Shown: positions 1-6,782 of the stretch, piece after piece
How positions within the stretch are numbered: the stretch's first letter is position 1
How the letters are laid out: every line of letters starts with the position of its first letter
Assembly (NCBI GenBank): GCA_002388905.1
Contig: DGNJ01000069.1
Coordinates: 10,161-21,495, forward strand
Origin: Cellvibrionales bacterium UBA4495
GTDB lineage: Bacteria > Pseudomonadota > Gammaproteobacteria > Pseudomonadales > Porticoccaceae
Direction: 5' to 3'
DNA length: 11,335 bases
The notes under the pieces: generated by a model
Told to the model about the DNA's origin: nothing
The model's input: the letters and a program-made list of their open reading frames with translations, nothing else
The model's database searches: none
Translations under genes and position numbers: made by a program

Positions 1-623
1 AGGATCGTATCTACACCTGCGGCACTGACAGCCTGCCCCGCCGCTCCGCCCAGACCGCCATTTATCATGTGGTAGAGGCGTTCGTGCGCTGGATCGCGCC
101 CATTCTCAGCTTCACCGCCGATGAAATCTGGCAGCATATGCCGGGGGACCGGCGCGAACCGGTATTCGCCGCCGAGTGGTACTTCCTGGAGCGGCTGCCG
201 GAAGATGCCACCATCAGCGCCGACGACTGGGCGATAATCGCCGAGGCCAAGGAAGCGGTCAACAAGGTTATCGAGGACGAGCGCAAGGCCGGCAATCTGC
301 GCGGCGCGCTCCAGGCCCAGGTCACCCTGTACGCGGTGCCTGCCATCGCTGCGGTCCTGGAGAAGCTTGGCGATGAGTTGCGTTTCGTCACCATTACCTC
401 TTCCGCCACCGTGGAGAACACATCCGCCGATCACCTCGGCGAGGTGGGCCAGGCCTCGCCCATGGAGGGCCTGCGGGTGCGGGTTGCCACAGCCGGGTAC
501 GAAAAGTGCGTGCGCTGCTGGCACCACCGGGAAGATGTGGGCCTTCATGCCGAACATCCCCTCTTATGCGGTCGCTGCGTTGACAATATCGAGGGCGCCG
601 GCGAAACACGGCGCTACGCCTGA
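1..623 (+). CDS. ileS: Isoleucyl-tRNA synthetase, C-terminal part (5' end outside window)
   Basis: This is the last ~206 codons of isoleucine-tRNA ligase, which charges tRNA-Ile with isoleucine in the cytoplasm. The frame is open from base 3 and ends in TGA at 621-623. The visible part holds the end of the anticodon-binding helical domain (WIAPILSFTADEIWQ) and the C-terminal zinc-binding module, with paired cysteines in KCVRCWHH and LLCGRCVDNI. That four-cysteine finger is typical of bacterial IleS of the E. coli type. The catalytic HIGH and KMSKS motifs lie upstream of the window. The gene is followed after 2 bp by lspA, the usual gammaproteobacterial order. An internal GTG at 69 is not a real start, because homologous sequence continues upstream of it. 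Confidence 0.97.
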   Translation, partial: DRIYTCGTDSLPRRSAQTAIYHVVEAFVRWIAPILSFTADEIWQHMPGDRREPVFAAEWYFLERLPEDATISADDWAIIAEAKEAVNKVIEDERKAGNLRGALQAQVTLYAVPAIAAVLEKLGDELRFVTITSSATVENTSADHLGEVGQASPMEGLRVRVATAGYEKCVRCWHHREDVGLHAEHPLLCGRCVDNIEGAGETRRYA

Positions 624-625
624 TC

Positions 626-1138
626 GTGTCCCGCGTGACCCCGGTGTTTGCTGCCGGCGGCGCAGGGCGCTGGTACCTGCTGGCCCTGCTGGTGGTCGTG
701 CTCGACCAGGTTACCAAGACCATGGCCGTGGCGGCGCTGGAGTATGGCCGCCCCGTAGCGATCACCGGTTTTTTCAACCTGACCCTGTTGTACAACCCCG
801 GGGCCGCGTTCAGTTTCCTGAGCGACGCCGACGGCTGGCAGCGCTGGTTTTTCGCCATCATCGCCCTGGGGGTAAGTGCCGTGCTGCTGGTCTGGATCTG
901 GCGGTTGCCCGCGCAAGCGCGTTTGCAGCGATCGGCGCTGGCGCTGATTCTGGGCGGCGCCCTGGGCAACCTCTGGGACCGGCTGGTGCTGGGCCATGTT
1001 GTCGACTTTATTCAGCTGCACTACGATGACTGGTACTGGCCGGCCTTCAATATCGCCGACTCCGCGATTACGGTCGGCGCCGTTTTGATTGTCGCCGAGG
1101 CATTCCTGACCCGTAAGAGCAACGAAGTTCATGACTGA
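626..1138 (+). CDS. lspA: Lipoprotein signal peptidase (signal peptidase II)
   Basis: LspA is the inner-membrane aspartyl protease that removes the signal peptide from diacylglyceryl-modified prolipoproteins. The product has 170 aa (E. coli LspA about 164) and four hydrophobic segments at roughly 16-38, 73-92, 102-112 and 140-162. Family motifs are present: NPGAAFSFL (57-65), GGALGNLWDRL (110-120), VVDF with a catalytic Asp at about 127, and FNIADS with the second catalytic Asp at about 145. The start is GTG at 626, two bases after the ileS stop, so translation is probably coupled. The last 8 bp overlap fkpB. Confidence 0.96.
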   Translation: MSRVTPVFAAGGAGRWYLLALLVVVLDQVTKTMAVAALEYGRPVAITGFFNLTLLYNPGAAFSFLSDADGWQRWFFAIIALGVSAVLLVWIWRLPAQARLQRSALALILGGALGNLWDRLVLGHVVDFIQLHYDDWYWPAFNIADSAITVGAVLIVAEAFLTRKSNEVHD

Positions 1139-1580
1139 TATCGCCGTTGGCCCCGGTACCCGGGTTACCCTGTATTTTTCCCTCGCCCTGCCTGACGGCA
1201 CCGTGGTGGATTCCAATTTCGACGGCGATCCCGCCGTTTTCGAGGTGGGGGACGGCAGCCTGCTGGCCGGCTACGAGGAAGCTTTGTTCGGATTGCGGCC
1301 CGGTGACCGGGAAACGTTTGAGATGAAGCCCGAACAGGGCTTCGGTCAGCATAACCCCAGCAATGTCCAGGAAATGTCGCGCCTGGATTTTTCCCCAGAA
1401 CTGGAACTGGAAGAGGGCCTGGTGGTCTCCTTCGCGGACGCCCAGAAGGCGGAATTGCCCGGTGTCATCGCCGCCGTCGACGGCGACCGGGTGACCGTCG
1501 ACTTCAATCACCCCCTGGCCGGCTATGACATCACCTTCAAGGTGGCCATCGAGGCCGTGGAACCGGCGGTGACCCACTAA
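1131..1580 (+). CDS. fkpB: FKBP-type peptidyl-prolyl cis-trans isomerase, SlpA/FkpB type
   Basis: FkpB is a cytoplasmic prolyl isomerase and chaperone of the SlyD-like FKBP group, with an insert-in-flap domain inside the FKBP fold. The product has 149 aa, the same length as I recall for E. coli FkpB. Visible signatures are the N-terminal strand [20 protein letters not shown], the [19 protein letters not shown] segment, and the C-terminal [13 protein letters not shown] return strand (about 127-139). The middle, about residues 70-125, is the flap insert. It lacks the His-rich metal-binding tail of SlyD. Its ATG lies inside the lspA end (8-bp overlap), and its TAA shares one base with the ispH ATG (TAATG), so the three genes are translationally coupled. 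Confidence 0.95.
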   Translation: MTDIAVGPGTRVTLYFSLALPDGTVVDSNFDGDPAVFEVGDGSLLAGYEEALFGLRPGDRETFEMKPEQGFGQHNPSNVQEMSRLDFSPELELEEGLVVSFADAQKAELPGVIAAVDGDRVTVDFNHPLAGYDITFKVAIEAVEPAVTH

Positions 1581-2512
1581 TGAATATTCTCCTGGCCAAT
1601 CCCCGCGGTTTCTGCGCCGGTGTCGACCGGGCCATCGATATCGTCAACAGGGCACTGGATATCTTCGGCGCACCCATCTATGTGCGCCACGAAGTGGTGC
1701 ACAACAAGTTCGTGGTGGACAGCCTCCGAAAGCGGGGCGCGGTGTTCGTGGACGAGCTTGCCGAGGTGCCCGACGATGTGATTGTGATTTTCAGTGCCCA
1801 TGGCGTTTCCCAGGCGGTGCGCCGGGAGGCGGACGCGCGAGGCCTGAAGGTGTTCGACGCCACCTGCCCCCTGGTGACCAAGGTCCATATCGAAGTGGCC
1901 AAGTACAGCCGCGAAGGGCGGGAATGCATCCTGATCGGCCATGCCGGCCACCCGGAGGTGGAAGGCACCATGGGCCAGTACGACAACAGCGCCGGTGGGG
2001 CCATATACCTGGTGGAGGACCTGGCCGATGTGACGGCATTGCAAGTGAGAGATCCGCAACGCCTTGCCTATGTCACCCAGACGACCCTGTCCATGGACGA
2101 CACCGCCCGGGTCATCGATGCTCTCCGGGAACGCTTTCCCAGGATCGAGGGTCCCCGCAAGGACGATATCTGCTACGCCACCCAGAACCGACAGGATGCC
2201 GTCAAGCAACTGGCGCTGGAATGCGACATGGTGCTGGTGGTGGGCTCCCCCAACAGTTCCAATTCCAACCGGCTGCGGGAACTGGCCGAGCGCTGTGGTG
2301 CGGCCGCCTACCTGGTGGACGGACCCGACGATATTGCCCCGGCCTGGCTGGCCGGCTGTCGAACAGTCGGCATCACCGCCGGCGCCTCCGCCCCCGAGAA
2401 TCTGGTTGCCGAGGTGGTGCAACGGCTGCGCACCCTGGGGGCCGATGCACCCGTCGAGCGCCCCGGCAGGCCTGAAAACGTCTGTTTTTCCATGCCCCGG
2501 GAACTGCGCTGA
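1580..2512 (+). CDS. ispH: 4-hydroxy-3-methylbut-2-enyl diphosphate reductase
   Basis: IspH (LytB) is the [4Fe-4S] enzyme of the last step of the MEP isoprenoid pathway. It reduces HMBPP to isopentenyl and dimethylallyl diphosphate in the cytoplasm, with electrons from ferredoxin or flavodoxin. The product has 310 aa (E. coli about 316). The three cluster cysteines are at 12 ([12 protein letters not shown]), 96 ([11 protein letters not shown]) and 198 (ICYATQNRQ). Substrate-binding residues are visible in RHEVVHN (His41), AHG (His74) and [11 protein letters not shown] (His124, catalytic Glu126), plus TQTTLS and NSSNSNRL. It is the last gene of the ileS-lspA-fkpB-ispH operon. The electron supply may link it to the fpr gene downstream, but that is inference. 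Confidence 0.98.
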   Translation: MNILLANPRGFCAGVDRAIDIVNRALDIFGAPIYVRHEVVHNKFVVDSLRKRGAVFVDELAEVPDDVIVIFSAHGVSQAVRREADARGLKVFDATCPLVTKVHIEVAKYSREGRECILIGHAGHPEVEGTMGQYDNSAGGAIYLVEDLADVTALQVRDPQRLAYVTQTTLSMDDTARVIDALRERFPRIEGPRKDDICYATQNRQDAVKQLALECDMVLVVGSPNSSNSNRLRELAERCGAAAYLVDGPDDIAPAWLAGCRTVGITAGASAPENLVAEVVQRLRTLGADAPVERPGRPENVCFSMPRELR

Positions 2513-2540
2513 AACGAATCGCGCGGCGGTCCGGTCCGTC

Positions 2541-2590
2541 ATTTGCCTCATCGGGCCGGGTATAAAACGCATCGGTACGGCCAGGCAAAT
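2541..2590. repeat. Interrupted inverted repeat in the ispH-aguA gap
   Basis: ATTTGCCT (2541-2548) and AGGCAAAT (2583-2590) are perfect 8-bp reverse complements. Inside them GGCCG (2554-2558) pairs with CGGCC (2578-2582), next to the outer arm on the right and separated from it by five bases on the left. This gives a possible 13-bp stem with a 5-nt bulge and a 19-nt AT-containing loop. There is no T-run after it, so it is not a standard terminator. It could be a 3' structure of the ispH mRNA or an operator for the agu operon; the sequence cannot decide. Confidence 0.5.
2549..2580. repeat. Imperfect 11-bp direct repeat with 21-bp period
   Basis: CATCGGGCCGG (2549-2559) recurs as CATCGGTACGG (2570-2580), 9 of 11 bases alike. 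The spacing is 21 bp, about two helical turns, so both copies face the same side of the DNA. It sits inside the inverted repeat of this gap and just upstream of aguA. A regulator-binding site is possible but unproven. Confidence 0.35.
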
Positions 2591-2619
2591 GCCCGGGATC
2601 CGCTTGCCGGCGATTCCGC

Positions 2620-2625
2620 TAGAAT
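2620..2625 (+). promoter_or_regulatory. Possible -10 box for aguA operon
   Basis: TAGAAT, 30 bp ahead of the aguA ATG, resembles a sigma-70 -10 hexamer (5 of 6 to TATAAT). No good -35 hexamer lies 16-18 bp upstream, so a promoter here would need an activator. A second A/T hexamer, TATAAA at 2561-2566, also lacks a convincing -35 partner. The agu genes may instead be read through from ispH. Confidence 0.3.
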
Positions 2626-2654
2626 AAGCCGCCCCATTGTCCGACGAGGTCGCC

Positions 2655-3689
2655 ATGTTCCGTCTTCCCGCCGAGTGGGAGCCCCAGGACGCGGTCCAGC
2701 TCACCTGGCCCCACGCGCAAACCGACTGGGCGCCGTTACTGGCGCAGGTTATACCGCTCTACGAAGAACTGGTAGCCCGGCTGGTCAGGGTCTGCGAGGT
2801 GGTGATCGGTGCGCCGGCCGGCGAGGTCGAATCCCTGCGCGCGCGTTTCGCCGCAGCGGCCATGCCGGCGGGGCGTGTCCACCTTTACCCCGTGCGCAGC
2901 GATGATACCTGGGCACGGGATCACGGTCCGTTGACCGTGGTTTCGGCGGACGGCCCCTGCCTGATGGATTACCGTTTTAACGGCTGGGGCGGCAAGTATC
3001 CCGGTCAGCGGGACGACGCCCTGACCGAGTCGCTGTATCGCCAGGGTGCCTATCCCGGCGCCGGATATAGGCGCCGGGAGCTGGTTCTGGAAGGGGGCGC
3101 CATCGAGGTGGACGGGCAGGGCACCCTGCTCACCACCGAGGCCTGCCTGCTCAATCCCAATCGCAATCCGGGCCTCGATCGGAGCGCTGTCGAGGCAGTG
3201 CTGCAGGCCGATTTTGGCGTTTCCAAAATCAATTGGCTGAAGCACGGCGCCCTGGAGGGCGACGATACCGACAGCCACATCGATACCCTGGCGCGCCTGG
3301 GCCCGGAGAATGTCATCGTCTACCAGCACTGCGACCAACCGGGCGACAGCCATTACCAGGCGCTTACGGCCATGGCCGGTGAACTGGCCGCATTGACCGA
3401 TGCCCGGGGCCGGCCTTACCGGCTGGTCCCGCTGCCCTGGCCCGCAGCCAAAAGCGACGAATCCGGTAACCGGCTGCCGGCCACCTATGCCAATTTTCTG
3501 ATTGTCAACGGTACGGTGCTGGTGCCCCAGTACGACGATCCCCGGGATCCCGAGGCCCTGGTACAGGTGGAAAAGGCCTTTCCCGGCTACACTGTCGAGG
3601 GATTGCACTGTCTGCCGTTGATTCGCCAGCATGGCAGTCTCCATTGCATTACCATGCAACTGCCCAGAGGAGTTTTGCACGCCCGATGA
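2655..3689 (+). CDS. aguA: Agmatine deiminase (agmatine iminohydrolase)
   Basis: AguA hydrolyses agmatine to N-carbamoylputrescine and ammonia, the first step from agmatine to putrescine. It belongs to the peptidyl-arginine-deiminase/guanidine-modifying superfamily. From ATG 2655 (GAGG 5 bp upstream) the product has 344 aa; an in-frame TTG at 2637 would add six residues but has no clear ribosome site. Visible motifs are LTWPH (17-21), DDTWARDHGP (83-92), FNGWGGKY (108-115), EGGAIEVDG (146-154), GDDTDSHID with the catalytic His at 208, and the catalytic Cys331 in HGSLHCIT. The last motif differs from GGGNIHCIT of plant and Pseudomonas AguA, so this is a divergent family branch. The 4-bp overlap with aguB supports the assignment. 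Confidence 0.92.
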   Translation: MFRLPAEWEPQDAVQLTWPHAQTDWAPLLAQVIPLYEELVARLVRVCEVVIGAPAGEVESLRARFAAAAMPAGRVHLYPVRSDDTWARDHGPLTVVSADGPCLMDYRFNGWGGKYPGQRDDALTESLYRQGAYPGAGYRRRELVLEGGAIEVDGQGTLLTTEACLLNPNRNPGLDRSAVEAVLQADFGVSKINWLKHGALEGDDTDSHIDTLARLGPENVIVYQHCDQPGDSHYQALTAMAGELAALTDARGRPYRLVPLPWPAAKSDESGNRLPATYANFLIVNGTVLVPQYDDPRDPEALVQVEKAFPGYTVEGLHCLPLIRQHGSLHCITMQLPRGVLHAR

Positions 3690-4579
3690 AAGAGAGAATT
3701 CTGCCCGTGGGCCTGGTCCAGCAGTCCTGTTCCGAAGACGCCGGGGCCAACCTTGAGAAAAGCATTGCCGGCATCCGCGACGCGGCCGGCCGGGGTGCGA
3801 GGCTGGTCGTGCTTCAGGAATTGCACCGCAGCCTCTACTTCTGCCAACAGGAAGACACCGCCAATTTCGATCTGGCAGAGCCGATTCCCGGGCCCACCAC
3901 CCGGCGCCTGGGCGTCCTGGCGGCGGAACTGGGCGTGGTTATCGTGGCTTCCCTGTTCGAGCGCAGGGCGCCGGGCCTGTACCACAATACCGCCGCGGTG
4001 CTGGACGCGGACGGGAGCCTGGCAGGGCGCTACCGCAAGATGCATATCCCGGACGATCCCGGTTACTATGAAAAATTCTATTTCACGCCGGGGGATACCG
4101 GTTTCGAGCCGATCCAGACCGCCGTGGGCAGGCTGGGGGTACTGGTCTGCTGGGATCAGTGGTTTCCGGAGGGCGCCCGCCTGATGGCCATGGCCGGTGC
4201 CGATGTGCTTATTTATCCCACGGCTATCGGCTGGGATCCGGCGGACGACGAGGCGGAGCAAGGGCGTCAGCGCGAGGCCTGGGTCACTATCCAGCGCAGT
4301 CATGCCATCGCCAATGGCCTGCCTTTGATCAGTGTCAACCGGGTGGGTCACGAGCCCGATCCCGCCGGTGGTGCCGGTGCCCGGTTCTGGGGCAACAGTT
4401 TCGTTGCCGGCCCCCAGGGCGAATTCCTCTGGCAGGGGCCTGCGGATCGGGAGGTCACCGAAGTGGTCGACGTGGACCTGGCCCGCAGCGAGCAGGTTCG
4501 CCGAATCTGGCCCTATCTACGGGATCGGCGCGTCGACTTCTACGGGGATTTGATGCGCCTGTACCGGGATAACGGCTGA
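3686..4579 (+). CDS. aguB: N-carbamoylputrescine amidase
   Basis: AguB converts N-carbamoylputrescine to putrescine, CO2 and ammonia, completing the agmatine route. It is a nitrilase-superfamily cytoplasmic enzyme of 297 aa, the usual family length. The Glu-Lys-Cys triad is visible: Glu45 in LQELHRSLYFC, Lys118 in YRKMHIPDDPGYYEKFYF, and Cys155 in CWDQWFPEGAR. CWDQWFPE and the PGYYEKFYFTPGD loop separate AguB from generic carbon-nitrogen hydrolases. The start is ATG 3686, which overlaps the aguA stop as ATGA. An in-frame upstream TTG at 3644 was rejected because the family begins near this Met. Products are putrescine and ammonia, so the pair can serve polyamine synthesis or use of agmatine as nitrogen source. 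Confidence 0.95.
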   Translation: MKERILPVGLVQQSCSEDAGANLEKSIAGIRDAAGRGARLVVLQELHRSLYFCQQEDTANFDLAEPIPGPTTRRLGVLAAELGVVIVASLFERRAPGLYHNTAAVLDADGSLAGRYRKMHIPDDPGYYEKFYFTPGDTGFEPIQTAVGRLGVLVCWDQWFPEGARLMAMAGADVLIYPTAIGWDPADDEAEQGRQREAWVTIQRSHAIANGLPLISVNRVGHEPDPAGGAGARFWGNSFVAGPQGEFLWQGPADREVTEVVDVDLARSEQVRRIWPYLRDRRVDFYGDLMRLYRDNG

Positions 4580-4583
4580 ATCC

Positions 4584-5663
4584 ATGCTCAGTACACTACT
4601 TGGCTATTTTTTCCTGGCGATCGGGGTTTCCTTCCTGTGCTCCCTGTGGGAGGCGGTACTGCTAAGCATCACGCCTTCCTATGCCCGTATCCAGCTTCAG
4701 CAGGGTGCCCGTATCGGTCGTCGGCTCGAAACCTTCAAGGCCAATATTGACCGGCCCCTGGCGGCTATCCTGTCTCTCAATACCATTGCCCACACCGTTG
4801 GCGCCGTGGGTGTCGGCGAGCAGGCCATCGCCATATGGTCCGACACCAATCCACTGGTGACGGGCATCGTCGTGCCGGCCGGGATGACCCTGTCCATCCT
4901 GATTCTCTCGGAAATCATCCCCAAGACCATCGGCGCCAATTTCTGGGAGCGACTGGTCCCTTTCACGGTCTATTCGCTGTCGGTGGTGATTGTCCTGCTG
5001 GCGCCACTGATCTGGTTGTGCCAGCTCACCACCCGGGGGTTCAAGCCCGACGAGGCGAAGAGCCTGTTTTCCCGCTCCGATTTCCTGGCCATGGCGGAAA
5101 TCGGAGCCCAGGAAGGTGTTTTTGCCCGCCAGGAGTCGAAAATCATCCGCAACCTGATCGAGTTCGAGACCGTCAAAACCAAGAGCATCATGACGCCCCG
5201 TATCGTCGTGCAGTCGGCCTCCGAGGACATGACTATTGAGGAATTTTACGACAACTTCAGGGATTTGCCCTTTTCGCGGATACCGGTCTACCAGGGCAGG
5301 CACCGGGAGGACGTGGTCGGCTATATCCTCAAAAACGATGTCCTCACCGGGCACCTGCAGGGGCGCGGCGGCGAAACCCTTGCCGCCATTCGCCGGGACC
5401 TGCTGGTGGTCCACGAATCCCTGGCCATCACCGGGCTGTTCAACCAGTTCCTGGAAAAGCGCGAGCACATCGCCCTGGTGGTGGACGAGTTCGGTGGGGT
5501 GGCGGGTATTGTCACCATGGAGGATCTTATCGAGACGCTGTTGGGCACGGAGATTGTCGATGAGTCGGATAAAGCGGTAGACATGCAGCAGGTGGCTCGC
5601 CAGAGCTGGTTGCGCAGAGCCAAGGCCAAGGGGCTCAGTGTCGAGGATGAGCGGGAACAGTAG
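4584..5663 (+). CDS. CNNM/DUF21 membrane protein with paired CBS domains
   Basis: The product has 359 aa. The N-terminal half is a DUF21 (CNNM) transmembrane domain with hydrophobic segments at about 4-28, 60-84, 92-112 and 124-148, and the family signatures SLNTIAH (64-70) and LSEIIPKTIGA (108-118). A cytoplasmic CBS (Bateman) pair follows at about 200-320, with SIMTPRIVVQ, FSRIPVYQGR and VVDEFGGVAGIVTMEDLIETLLG. Many relatives of the CorB/YfjD/MpfA type have a further CorC_HlyC domain; here the protein ends about 35 residues after the second CBS domain, so that domain is absent. Family members are linked to Mg2+/Co2+ efflux or Na+/Mg2+ exchange; 'hemolysin' is a legacy name. It starts 4 bp after aguB and is likely in the agu operon. 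Confidence 0.88.
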   Translation: MLSTLLGYFFLAIGVSFLCSLWEAVLLSITPSYARIQLQQGARIGRRLETFKANIDRPLAAILSLNTIAHTVGAVGVGEQAIAIWSDTNPLVTGIVVPAGMTLSILILSEIIPKTIGANFWERLVPFTVYSLSVVIVLLAPLIWLCQLTTRGFKPDEAKSLFSRSDFLAMAEIGAQEGVFARQESKIIRNLIEFETVKTKSIMTPRIVVQSASEDMTIEEFYDNFRDLPFSRIPVYQGRHREDVVGYILKNDVLTGHLQGRGGETLAAIRRDLLVVHESLAITGLFNQFLEKREHIALVVDEFGGVAGIVTMEDLIETLLGTEIVDESDKAVDMQQVARQSWLRRAKAKGLSVEDEREQ

Positions 5664-5686
5664 GCCGGCATAATCCGGATTTTTTC
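5664..5686 (+). terminator. Weak intrinsic terminator after the agu operon
   Basis: CCGG-cataat-CCGG, followed by ATTTTTT, lies directly after the CNNM stop codon and before the convergent LysR gene. The stem is only 4 bp, so termination may be inefficient or Rho-assisted. Position and T-run support the call. Confidence 0.4.
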
Positions 5687-5700
5687 GTTGCCGCCTCGTT

Positions 5701-6633
5701 TCACGCCGAGAGCCCCGGCTTTGAGTTGGCTTGTGAGGTCTGCGCGGGAACGGTGTCCCGGCACAGTTCGAGCCAGCGTTCGAGTCCGGCACCGCGATAT
5801 TTCTGCCGGTGCAGGATCAGGTACAGGTGCCGGTGCAGATCCCGGCCGGGGACAGCCAGCGGCACCAGGCTGCCCCGGCGGAAGGCGTCCTGAAGCGTAA
5901 TCCGGGACAGGCAGCCGATGCCCAGGCCCGCCTCCACGGCCCGTTTGATGGCTTCGGTATGCTGCAATTCCAGGAGGATATTCAGGTCGGGGATAAGGCC
6001 GTGCATGGCCCGGTCGAAAGCCTGGCGGGTGCCCGACCCATGTTCTCTCAATATCCAGGTGGCGGCCAGTAGCTGCTCGTCTCCCAGCGTTTTCACCCGG
6101 GCCAGGGGGTGGTCGGGGGCACAGAAGATCACCAGCTCATCGTCGCGCCAGGGCGTCACTTCCAGGTCCGGATGCTGAATCTCTCCCTCGATCAGCCCCA
6201 CATCCAGCTCGAAGTGGCTGACCTTGTGGGAAATCGCCGCGGTATTAGCCACTTCAAGGGAAACTCTTGCACCGGGCTGCTCGGCCATGTACCGGGCGAT
6301 GATATTCACCGCCAGGTAGTTACCGATACTCAGGGTGGCCCCCACCTTGAGGGGGCCGCCCTCCGAGTGGTGGCCCAGGGCCAGTTCCAGTTCCCGGGCA
6401 CGCTCCAGCACCTCTTCCGCCCGGGGCTGCACCAGGCGGCCCAACTCATTGAGTTGCAGGCGCTTGCCGGCCCGGTCGAACAGCCGTATGTCGAACTGTT
6501 GCTCGAAATCCCCCAGGGCGCTGCTGGCCGCGGACTGCGACATGCCCAGGTTCTCGGCGGCCCGGCTGATATTCTCCGTGTGGGCGGTGGCGAGGAAAAT
6601 TTCCAGCTGGCGCAGAGTGTATTTAAGGGCCAT
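5701..6633 (-). CDS. finR: LysR-family regulator, FinR type (regulator of fpr)
   Basis: The product is a 310-aa LysR-type transcriptional regulator. The N-terminal winged helix-turn-helix is clear: LRQLEIFLATAHTENISRAA, then MSQSAASSALGDFEQQFDIRLFDRAGKRLQLNELG, residues 7-65. A linker helix (about 66-90) and a periplasmic-binding-like effector domain (about 93-300) follow. It is divergent from fpr with a 149-bp gap. Pseudomonas has the same pair, where FinR activates fpr under superoxide and oxidative stress; that role is inferred here from gene order and LysR subfamily look (it also resembles E. coli YeiE). The upstream region has no strong Shine-Dalgarno (TTTTTTAAATA before ATG), suggesting low expression. 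Confidence 0.85.
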   Translation of the reverse strand: MALKYTLRQLEIFLATAHTENISRAAENLGMSQSAASSALGDFEQQFDIRLFDRAGKRLQLNELGRLVQPRAEEVLERARELELALGHHSEGGPLKVGATLSIGNYLAVNIIARYMAEQPGARVSLEVANTAAISHKVSHFELDVGLIEGEIQHPDLEVTPWRDDELVIFCAPDHPLARVKTLGDEQLLAATWILREHGSGTRQAFDRAMHGLIPDLNILLELQHTEAIKRAVEAGLGIGCLSRITLQDAFRRGSLVPLAVPGRDLHRHLYLILHRQKYRGAGLERWLELCRDTVPAQTSQANSKPGLSA

Positions 6634-6646
6634 TATTTAAAAAACC

Positions 6647-6669
6647 GAATAAGCTAATTCGAATTATTC
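6647..6669. promoter_or_regulatory. Nested palindrome in finR-fpr gap, candidate FinR operator
   Basis: GAATAA (6647-6652) and TTATTC (6664-6669) are inverted repeats around 11 bp. Within and offset from this is a perfect 12-bp palindrome, TAATTCGAATTA (6655-6666). LysR regulators commonly bind such interrupted dyads next to their own divergent promoter. The site lies just upstream of the fpr -35 element (6672), fitting an activator contact. Binding by FinR is inference. Confidence 0.5.
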
Positions 6670-6671
6670 AT

Positions 6672-6701
6672 TTTACCGATTAATGGTTTCCTGTCTATAG
6701 T
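6672..6701 (+). promoter_or_regulatory. Sigma-70 promoter of fpr
   Basis: TTTACC (6672-6677, 4 of 6 to TTGACA) and TATAGT (6696-6701, 5 of 6 to TATAAT) are 18 bp apart. Transcription would start near 6708 and give a 75-nt leader. The weak -35 and slightly long spacer fit a promoter that needs an activator such as FinR. Confidence 0.55.
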
Positions 6702-6707
6702 GCTGTT

Positions 6708-6741
6708 ATCGGCGGCCGGGCTTGAAACATTGCCGGCCGAT
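6708..6741 (+). promoter_or_regulatory. Hairpin in the fpr 5' leader
   Basis: ATCGGC (6708-6713) pairs with GCCGAT (6736-6741). After a 3-nt bulge, CGG (6717-6719) pairs with CCG (6733-6735), leaving a 13-nt loop (6720-6732). It begins at the predicted start of transcription and ends 31 nt before the ribosome-binding site. It may stabilise the mRNA; no T-run follows. Confidence 0.4.
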
Positions 6742-6782
6742 CACTATCCAACGGGTAAGACAGTCAACGCTCAGGAGACGCC

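Noticed and set aside
2543..2566. TTGCCT/TATAAA as a sigma-70 promoter for aguA
   Set aside because: The spacer is only 12 bp, too short for sigma-70 binding.
1577..2704. Long open frame of 375 codons on the - strand
   Set aside because: It lies antisense to ispH and aguA, has no family resemblance, and arises from GC-rich codon bias in the true genes.
2736..3680. 314-codon open frame on the - strand
   Set aside because: It is antisense to aguA, whose motifs are unambiguous; no plausible start signal.
3644..3685. Earlier TTG start for aguB
   Set aside because: It lies inside aguA, lacks a ribosome site, and the extra 14 residues are not family-like; ATG 3686 gives a coupled ATGA overlap.
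4662..5792. Long open frame of 376 codons on the - strand
   Set aside because: It is antisense to the CNNM gene, with low-complexity Gly/Asp/Gln-rich composition and no recognisable domain.
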